Source of the DNA: Agrobacterium fabrum
GTDB lineage: Bacteria; Pseudomonadota; Alphaproteobacteria; Rhizobiales; Rhizobiaceae
Length of the DNA: 12,530 nucleotides
Reading direction: 5' to 3'
Assembly: GCA_003241215.1 (NCBI GenBank)
Contig: QFOL01000102.1
Coordinates: forward strand, 1 to 12,530
Translations under genes and position numbers: made by a program
In this document: one piece after another, positions 7,890 to 12,530 of the stretch
How the letters are laid out: each line of letters opens with the position of its first letter
Numbering within the stretch: the first letter of the stretch is position 1
Notes under the pieces: model-generated
The model's input: only the letters and a program-made list of their open reading frames with translations
The model's database searches: none
What the model was told of the DNA's origin: nothing

Positions 7890-9056
7890 ATGTCCATTTT
7901 GAACAGTCTGAGTGCACGCTCTCTGGCGGCTCCCGAGAGCGGCATCGTTGAAGTCGTGAATTATGCCCGGGGGCGGGACAATCTCCTGCCGCTGTGGGTT
8001 GGCGAAGGCGATCTGCCGAGCCCTGACTTCATCAATCAGGCCGCCATCGATGGGCTGAACAATGGCGAAACCTTCTATACCTGGCAGCGCGGCATTCCAG
8101 AACTGCGCCAGGCGCTGAGCCGTTATTACCAACGCCATTTCGCGGCATCGCTGCCGCCGGAGCATTTTTACGCCACCGGTTCCGGCATGCAGGCGATCGC
8201 GCTTGCCGTGCAGGCGCTGACCTCGCCGGGCGATGAGATGGTCTATCTGTCGCCCACATGGCCGAACATCGTCGCCGCTATCGGCGTGGCGGGCGCGAAG
8301 GCGGTTCCGGTCGGTATCGATTTCCGCGACGGTCGCTGGGATCTCGATATCGGCAAGCTGGAAAGCGCCATCACCGGCAAGACCAGGGCGCTTTTCATCA
8401 ACACGCCCTCCAACCCCACCGGCTGGACGGCGACGCGAGACAATCTCCGCGATGTTCTGGCTCTCGCCCGCAAACACGATCTCTGGATCGTCGCCGACGA
8501 GATTTATGCACTTTATCATTATTCCGGCAGCCGCGCGCCGTCCTTCCTCGATGTCATGGAGCCGGACGACAAGATCATCTTCGCCAACTCCTTTTCGAAG
8601 AACTGGTCGATGACCGGCTGGCGTGTCGGCTGGCTTGTCGCTCCGCCGGCCATCGGTCAGGTCATCGAGAATCTCATCCAATATTCCACCTCGGGCGTGG
8701 CGCAATTCATGCAGCGCGGCGCTGTCGCCGCCCTCGATCACGGTGACGGTTTTGTGCGCGAGAATTACGAACGCGCTCTGACCTCCCGCGACATTCTCTG
8801 CGATGCGCTCATCGCGACAAACCGTGTGGAAACCCTGAAGCCGGATGGCGCCCTTTATGCCTTCCTCAAGATCGACGGTGTGACGGACAGCCGGGCCACG
8901 GCGCTTGATATCGTTGACAAGACCGGGGTGGGCCTCGCGCCTGGCACGGCTTTCGGCCCGGGAGGAGAACTGTTTCTGCGCGCCTGCTTCCTGCGCAACC
9001 CAAGGCAGATAGAAGACGCCGCCGATCGGCTGGCGTCCTACATTCTCGGCAGATAA
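7890..9056 (+). CDS. PLP-dependent aminotransferase, class I/II (fold type I)
   Basis: The 388-residue cytosolic enzyme belongs to the aspartate aminotransferase superfamily. It moves an amino group between an amino acid and a 2-oxo acid using pyridoxal phosphate. Visible landmarks in order are the N-terminal LPLWVGEGDLPSP, the cofactor-contacting GSGMQAI, NTPSNPTGW with Asn175, VADEIYALY with Asp203 and Tyr206, the Schiff-base Lys237 in SFSKNWSMTGWR, and a C-terminal FLRACF whose Arg364 fits the substrate-carboxylate arginine. The set is complete, so the enzyme should be active. Substrate specificity cannot be read from sequence, and neighbouring genes give no pathway clue. It appears to be transcribed alone: 154 bp separate it from mscL and a terminator follows. 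The start is ATG 7890, on ribosome-site spacing. Confidence 0.93.
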   Translation: MSILNSLSARSLAAPESGIVEVVNYARGRDNLLPLWVGEGDLPSPDFINQAAIDGLNNGETFYTWQRGIPELRQALSRYYQRHFAASLPPEHFYATGSGMQAIALAVQALTSPGDEMVYLSPTWPNIVAAIGVAGAKAVPVGIDFRDGRWDLDIGKLESAITGKTRALFINTPSNPTGWTATRDNLRDVLALARKHDLWIVADEIYALYHYSGSRAPSFLDVMEPDDKIIFANSFSKNWSMTGWRVGWLVAPPAIGQVIENLIQYSTSGVAQFMQRGAVAALDHGDGFVRENYERALTSRDILCDALIATNRVETLKPDGALYAFLKIDGVTDSRATALDIVDKTGVGLAPGTAFGPGGELFLRACFLRNPRQIEDAADRLASYILGR

Positions 9057-9383
9057 GCCGCGAACGTCCGGTCAATCTTCGCCCTGTCGTGCCGGTTATC
9101 CGCCGCGGCAGGCGCATTTGCCCAAAAATCACAGCGGGCCGGTAAAACTGCAACCCCACGGCGTAACCATCGACGTGGGGGATTTTCTGTGATATGCGCT
9201 GCTTGTTCCATTTATGAGAACATTTTCATCTAATCAATAAAAAGCACTTCATTGCGCTAACCAATCGTAAGCCACCTTTTTAATGGGGTGGGGGATCGGT
9301 GGCGTATTCGCTGTGCAAGTAATCAATGATGAAGAATTATTGGCTTTGATGGGCTCAAGAAAAACAAACAGGGAAGTAGTGTC
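9057..9383. other. 327-bp intergenic region: terminator, then AT-rich galE leader
   Basis: The first part, to about 9153, is ordinary GC-rich DNA with no gene seen. A hairpin terminator follows at 9154-9180. From about 9181 to 9383 the sequence is clearly AT-richer than its surroundings. That part includes an imperfect dyad at 9214-9229 (ATGAGAACATTTTCAT) that looks operator-like. No coding frame with a ribosome site was found on either strand. A galE promoter should lie here, but no -35/-10 pair is convincing. Confidence 0.5.
9154..9186 (+). terminator. Intrinsic terminator after the aminotransferase gene
   Basis: A 7-bp perfect stem (CCCCACG 9154-9160, CGTGGGG 9174-9180) with a 13-base loop is followed by GATTTTC. 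It lies about 100 bases past the aminotransferase stop. This is far for a simple 3' end, so it could instead end a short untranslated RNA from the same interval. Confidence 0.55.
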
Positions 9384-10415
9384 ATGGCGGTTCTGGTCAC
9401 CGGTGGGGCCGGTTATATAGGAAGCCACATGGTGTGGGCTTTGCTCGATGCCGGGGAAGAGGTCGTTGTTGTCGACCGGCTTTCCACGGGGTCGCGTTGG
9501 GCGGTCGCGCCGGCAGCACGTTTTTATCTGGGAGATGCGGCGGACCGCACCTTGCTCGACCAGATCTTCGAAGAAAACCAGATCGAGACCATTTTCCACT
9601 TCGCCGGTTCGGTCAGCGTTCCTGAATCGATCAGCAAGCCGCTCGAATATTACGAAAACAATACCGGCACGACCCGCGCCCTTGTTGCGGCGGCGGTCCG
9701 CCACGGCATCCGCAATTTCATCTTCTCATCGACAGCCGCCGTCTATGGAAACCAGCCCTTTGATGGCCCGGTTCCCGAAACGGCGATTCTCAGCCCGGAA
9801 AATCCCTACGGCCTGTCGAAGCTCGCCTCCGAAATCATGCTGCGCGATGTCGTGCAGGCGCATGACTTCAACTATGTGGCGCTGCGTTATTTCAACGTCG
9901 CCGGCGCCGATCCGCAGGGTCGCGCCGGGCCTTCCCCCACGGGTGTGGCGAACCTTATCAAAGTGGCCTGCGAAGCCGCAACCGGCAGACGCGACCGGGT
10001 GGAAGTCTACGGAACGGATTACCCGACCGCGGACGGAACCGGTGTGCGTGACTATATTCATGTCAGCGACCTGATCGACGCCCATATGCTCGCCATGGCG
10101 CATCTGCGCGCTGGCGGCGGCACACGCACGCTCAATTGCGGTTATGGTGTCGGTTATTCGGTTCTGGACGTCCTGCAGGCCGTGCAGCGGGAATCGGGAC
10201 GCGATTTTCCGATCATCCATTGTCCGCGCCGCCCGGGCGATATTGCGGCCATGGTGGCGGACTCGGCGCGTATCCAGTCGGAACTGGGCTGGCGTCCGCG
10301 TTTCAACGATCTGGCGACCATCGTTCGCACCGCGCTTCAGTGGGAGGCTAAACGTCAGGCCCAGCAAAGCGACAGGCTTCCGCCGGTCCGGCGCAGACTG
10401 GCCGCGATAGGCTGA
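9384..10415 (+). CDS. galE: UDP-glucose 4-epimerase-like protein (GalE, extended SDR)
   Basis: The 343-residue protein has the extended short-chain dehydrogenase fold. GGAGYIGSH (7-15) binds NAD, the FHFAGSVSV segment (71-79) follows, and the active site comprises Thr117 in FSSTAAVYG plus Tyr142 and Lys146 in PYGLSK. ALRYFNVAGADP and GTGVRDYIHVSDL are diagnostic of the GalE branch. GalE interconverts UDP-glucose and UDP-galactose, supplying galactose for exopolysaccharide and lipopolysaccharide. The sequence differs clearly from rhizobial ExoB as I recall it, so this is probably a second paralog, and a UDP-GlcNAc or pentose substrate is possible. The last 20 residues form an Arg-rich tail. 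ATG 9384 follows AGGGAAG, 7 bases away. It is tail-to-tail with the next gene, with 12 bases between stops and no visible terminator. Confidence 0.88.
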   Translation: MAVLVTGGAGYIGSHMVWALLDAGEEVVVVDRLSTGSRWAVAPAARFYLGDAADRTLLDQIFEENQIETIFHFAGSVSVPESISKPLEYYENNTGTTRALVAAAVRHGIRNFIFSSTAAVYGNQPFDGPVPETAILSPENPYGLSKLASEIMLRDVVQAHDFNYVALRYFNVAGADPQGRAGPSPTGVANLIKVACEAATGRRDRVEVYGTDYPTADGTGVRDYIHVSDLIDAHMLAMAHLRAGGGTRTLNCGYGVGYSVLDVLQAVQRESGRDFPIIHCPRRPGDIAAMVADSARIQSELGWRPRFNDLATIVRTALQWEAKRQAQQSDRLPPVRRRLAAIG

Positions 10416-10427
10416 GCTGCCCTTGCG

Positions 10428-11261
10428 TTACGGGGCGCGGCCTTTCCTGACGGAAGGATAAAGCGCCGGCCGATCCGACAGGTTCGCGGGGCGAAGCCAG
10501 CGATCCCTGTCGAAAAAGCTGCGCGTCAGCTTCAGTCCCGGCGATTGCTCGCTTGCGAGTAAAATCACGTTCAGGCGGTGCGGCGCGGTCGGTTCCGGCT
10601 TTATGGAAACCGAAATGCCGAAATGCTGCGCCTGATAAGGTTGCATCCGGCGTGCCGGCTCGAGCATGTTGGACAGATCGGCAAAGCGGGTCTGTTCGAC
10701 GATCATGGTGAGCGCGTCATCGAGCTTTGTCAGAATAACGGTCCCGTCCGGCGTTCTGGGTGCAACAGCCTTCATCCTGATGGAGCGAACTTCGCCGGAC
10801 GCTTCGCCGCGGATTTCGAGGAAGAGCGATGCCCTCTCTGCCGGGTCTGTCGCGTTTCCCGCCGCAAGATCGGCCGTACATTCGAAACTACGGATATTGA
10901 CCGGGCTGGAGTGCCAGCCCTGCGGGTTGGAGAAACCCGTGGCCGTGAAGCGGTCACAAAGCTCCTTGCCTGAAAGAACGAAGTCACGGGCAAAAGACGC
11001 CCTGTCGCCGGCCTGCTCGAATTTCAGCAGCTGCGGCGGCAGATAGACCTTTCTGGTAGCCAGCTTTTGCCGCTTGACGGGCTTCATCCTGGGCGGCTCG
11101 GCGGATTGTATGGCGGGCGTCAGATTGAGATAGGTCAGCAGGTTTTTGAGATGCTTCTTGTCATTGGCCAAAAGCACCGTCGCGCCTATGGCAAGGCAAA
11201 CGGCCAGCACCGCAAACAGCAGCGCGCCATGGCTCACTCTTTTCTGCAAGCCTGCGTCCAT
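10428..11261 (-). CDS. Membrane-anchored protein of unknown function, possibly DUF6030 family
   Basis: The 277-residue protein has a short basic N-terminus, one hydrophobic helix (about 12-32), then a hydrophilic body expected to lie in the periplasm. The linker at about 51-72 is rich in Pro, Lys and Arg. The body has two cysteines, Cys102 (GKELCDRF) and Cys128 (SFECTAD), which could form a disulfide. Cys22 lies inside the helix after LAV, which is not a proper lipobox, so I do not call a lipoprotein. I see no enzyme motif. The resemblance to DUF6030, a rhizobial family of unknown role, is from memory and weak. The ATG at 11261 has only a modest AGGG upstream. The gene is convergent with galE and codirectional with infA-maf-yacG across 150 bp with its own likely promoter. 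Coding looks real on length and composition. Confidence 0.72.
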   Translation of the reverse strand: MDAGLQKRVSHGALLFAVLAVCLAIGATVLLANDKKHLKNLLTYLNLTPAIQSAEPPRMKPVKRQKLATRKVYLPPQLLKFEQAGDRASFARDFVLSGKELCDRFTATGFSNPQGWHSSPVNIRSFECTADLAAGNATDPAERASLFLEIRGEASGEVRSIRMKAVAPRTPDGTVILTKLDDALTMIVEQTRFADLSNMLEPARRMQPYQAQHFGISVSIKPEPTAPHRLNVILLASEQSPGLKLTRSFFDRDRWLRPANLSDRPALYPSVRKGRAP

Positions 11262-11319
11262 CGCAAGACCCTAAGGGGCTGGCGGGGAATAGCGTCAGCC
11301 GGTTCCGATATGGCTTTTC

Positions 11320-11335
11320 GGGCTGCCGGCAGCCC
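11320..11335. repeat. 16-bp perfect palindrome upstream of the unknown membrane-protein gene
   Basis: GGGCTGCCGGCAGCCC is a perfect palindrome 59 bases before the ATG at 11261 read on the minus strand. As RNA it could fold into a 6-bp stem with a CCGG loop. No T-run follows on either strand, so an operator or leader hairpin is as likely as a terminator. Confidence 0.4.
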
Positions 11336-11385
11336 GGTGAATATATGGTGCGAGCGAAAGCTCAGAAAAATCTCTTGGTAATTCA

Positions 11386-11404
11386 CCGCCGAAATTTCCG
11401 GCGG
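11386..11404 (-). terminator. Hairpin after yacG, possible operon terminator
   Basis: A 6-bp perfect stem (CCGCCG 11386-11391, CGGCGG 11399-11404) with a 7-base loop lies 8 bases beyond the yacG stop on the minus strand. A T-run (ATTTTTC on the minus strand) occurs about 15 bases further on, too far for a textbook intrinsic terminator. Partial readthrough toward the next minus-strand gene is possible. Confidence 0.45.
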
Positions 11405-11411
11405 CGCGGGT

Positions 11412-11639
11412 TTATTCGGAGTTATTCTTGCCTGTATCCTGTCCGCCGGCGCTGCTTTCATCGTCCGCAACCGGAATGGCGTAGGAGCCGTTCAGCCAGC
11501 GGGCGAGATCGAGCGAGCGGCAGCGATCCGAACAGAAGGGATAATCTTCCCGTGTTGAGGGTCGGCCGCATTCCGGGCAGGGCTGCGATTTGCGAAGCGG
11601 GGTGACGTTTCCAGCGCCTTCGGTGGAGGATTTTGCCAT
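11412..11639 (-). CDS. yacG: DNA gyrase inhibitor YacG, zinc-ribbon protein
   Basis: YacG is a small zinc-binding protein that in E. coli binds the GyrB C-terminal domain and blocks gyrase binding to DNA. The 75-residue length fits the family. The zinc ligands are Cys21 and Cys24 (CPECG) and Cys36 and Cys40 (FCSDRC), followed by the conserved [16 protein letters not shown]. The acidic tail (about 57-75) is variable in the family. ATG 11639 lies 5 bases past the maf stop, and its AAGGA ribosome site lies within the last codons of maf, so it is co-transcribed and probably translationally coupled. The maf-yacG order is common in alphaproteobacteria. Confidence 0.95.
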   Translation of the reverse strand: MAKSSTEGAGNVTPLRKSQPCPECGRPSTREDYPFCSDRCRSLDLARWLNGSYAIPVADDESSAGGQDTGKNNSE

Positions 11640-11644
11640 GGGGT

Positions 11645-12268
11645 CTATCCTTCGAGCCAGCCCGAAGTCACCTCAAATCCTTCTCCGGAAAGAAGCGACA
11701 TGGTTTCATAAAGCGGCAGGCCGACGACATTGGTATAGGAGCCGGTCAGCTTCTGCACGAATGCGCCGGCAATGCCCTGGATGCCATAGGCTCCCGCCTT
11801 ACCGCGCCATTGCCCCGACGCGATGTAGGCCTCGATCTCGCGCGTCGAGAGGCGCTTGAAGCGCACCTTGGTCTCCGCCACCTTCTGACGGATCTTGCCG
11901 CCGGGGGTCACGAGGCAGATGCCGGTATAGACCCAATGGCTGCGTCCCGAAAGAAGATGCAGCGCGGCCGAGGCCTCTTCCGTATATTCGGCCTTGCCCA
12001 CAATGCGGCGGCCAACGGCGACCACCGTATCGGACCCCAGAACATAGGCGTCTTTCCACAGTTGTTCGCCCTTGAGGGCGGCCTGTGCGGCCTCCGCCTT
12101 CTGCAGCGACAGGCGACGGCAGAGCGTGCGCGGATGTTCAAGCTTCGCAGGCGTCTCGTCGATATCCATCGGCATCAGGCGTGCCGGCTCGATACCGATC
12201 TGATGCAGCAGTTCCAGACGCCGCGGCGAGCCGGATGCCAGAACGAGCTTTTGTTTTGAATTGGTCAT
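11645..12268 (-). CDS. maf: Maf-family nucleotide pyrophosphatase, YhdE-type (dTTP/UTP)
   Basis: Maf proteins hydrolyse nucleoside triphosphates, including modified ones, to monophosphates and pyrophosphate, and so act as house-cleaning enzymes. The 207-residue protein has the signature SGSPRR at 12-17, the catalytic-base region GSDTVV with Asp80, and SHWVYTG (110-116). [10 protein letters not shown] at 156-165 is the form seen in the dTTP/UTP (YhdE) subgroup rather than the m7GTP (YceF) subgroup. NVVGLPL near the C-terminus completes the fold. It follows infA by 33 bases and precedes yacG by 5, so a three-gene operon is likely. No strong Shine-Dalgarno precedes ATG 12268, so it may depend on translation from upstream. 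Confidence 0.96.
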   Translation of the reverse strand: MTNSKQKLVLASGSPRRLELLHQIGIEPARLMPMDIDETPAKLEHPRTLCRRLSLQKAEAAQAALKGEQLWKDAYVLGSDTVVAVGRRIVGKAEYTEEASAALHLLSGRSHWVYTGICLVTPGGKIRQKVAETKVRFKRLSTREIEAYIASGQWRGKAGAYGIQGIAGAFVQKLTGSYTNVVGLPLYETMSLLSGEGFEVTSGWLEG

Positions 12269-12301
12269 TGCGCGGCCCGGGCGTCCGATGCGGAAGGTGG
12301 A

Positions 12302-12520
12302 TTACTTGAAGCGATAGGTGATGCGGCCCTTGGTAAGGTCGTAAGGCGTCATTTCGACCAGCACCTTGTCGCCCGCCAGAACGCGGATACGGTTCTTGCG
12401 CATGCGGCCCGCCGTGTGGGCGATGATTTCGTGGTCGTTCTCAAGCTTCACGCGGAATGTTGCGTTCGGCAGCAATTCGGTTACGATGCCCGGGAATTCA
12501 AGGACTTCTTCTTTTGTCAT
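12302..12520 (-). CDS. infA: Translation initiation factor IF-1
   Basis: IF-1 is the 72-residue OB-fold protein that binds the 30S A site and helps IF-2 and IF-3 select initiator tRNA. The whole chain is conserved: [49 protein letters not shown]. This is close to the rhizobial form I know, which usually begins MAK rather than MTK. It is the first visible gene of the infA-maf-yacG run. The promoter and ribosome site fall mostly outside the window, since only 10 bases remain upstream. In related genomes a low-molecular-weight phosphatase gene, a UPF0262 gene and hisD lie further upstream. Confidence 0.98.
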   Translation of the reverse strand: MTKEEVLEFPGIVTELLPNATFRVKLENDHEIIAHTAGRMRKNRIRVLAGDKVLVEMTPYDLTKGRITYRFK

Positions 12521-12530
12521 GTAAGGGTTT

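Noticed and set aside
9249..9704. Minus-strand open frame of 151 codons across the galE start
   Set aside because: Half of it mirrors the GalE NAD-binding domain and the other half is AT-rich non-coding DNA. No motif was seen.
11183..11261. Lipoprotein signal at the N-terminus of the unknown membrane protein (Cys22)
   Set aside because: The residue before the cysteine is Val, where a lipobox needs Gly, Ala or Ser, and the cysteine lies mid-helix with hydrophobic residues continuing after it.
11262..11411. Possible tRNA gene next to yacG, as expected in some alphaproteobacteria
   Set aside because: I looked for the T-loop GTTCGA-type sequence, a CCA end and a cloverleaf on both strands and found none. 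Only hairpins are present.
1..12530. CRISPR arrays, insertion sequences, phage genes, toxin-antitoxin or restriction systems
   Set aside because: No spaced direct repeats, transposase or integrase motifs, or defence-type proteins were found. Every sizeable gene has a housekeeping, signalling, metabolic or envelope assignment except the one unknown membrane protein.

Overview
The window looks like chromosomal DNA of a Rhizobiaceae alphaproteobacterium, most likely Agrobacterium or a close Rhizobium relative. It is GC-rich. It carries the conserved alphaproteobacterial order infA-maf-yacG, an alphaproteobacterial-type IF-1, and a tandem pair of LuxR-type regulators matching visN-visR, the rhizobial master regulators of motility. 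From memory, the gene order agrees with the region next to visNR in A. fabrum C58. That recollection could not be checked here.

Layout, left to right. (1) 17-1539, plus strand: a possible promoter, then visN-like and visR-like genes overlapping by one base. (2) 1675-3522, plus strand: a membrane-bound methyl-accepting chemotaxis protein (MCP), ending in a hairpin terminator that probably also serves the convergent kinase gene. (3) 3578-7087, minus strand: a large sensor kinase fusing an SLC5/SSS transporter-like domain, a STAC-like linker, PAS, HisKA, HATPase and a C-terminal receiver, of the CbrA/CrbS/NahK type. (4) 7307-7735, plus strand: mscL, divergent from the kinase and followed by a nested inverted repeat. 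(5) 7890-9056, plus strand: a class I/II PLP aminotransferase. (6) 9384-10415, plus strand: a GalE-type sugar-nucleotide epimerase behind a 327-bp AT-rich leader. (7) 10428-11261, minus strand: a small membrane-anchored protein of unknown function, tail-to-tail with galE. (8) 11412-12520, minus strand: infA-maf-yacG.

Functionally, the left third is motility and environmental sensing: VisNR sits at the top of the flagellar and chemotaxis hierarchy in rhizobia, and the MCP beside it feeds a Che pathway encoded elsewhere. The SLC5-kinase probably couples solute recognition or uptake to phosphorelay signalling, but no response-regulator gene lies next to it. The right end is housekeeping: translation initiation, nucleotide sanitation and a gyrase-binding zinc protein. 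The genes between appear to be independent units.

I found no CRISPR array, phage, insertion sequence, toxin-antitoxin pair, tRNA or rRNA. I also found no convincing undescribed system. The best leads are the orphan SLC5 hybrid kinase, the unknown membrane protein with two periplasmic cysteines, the nested palindrome after mscL, and the AT-rich leader of galE.
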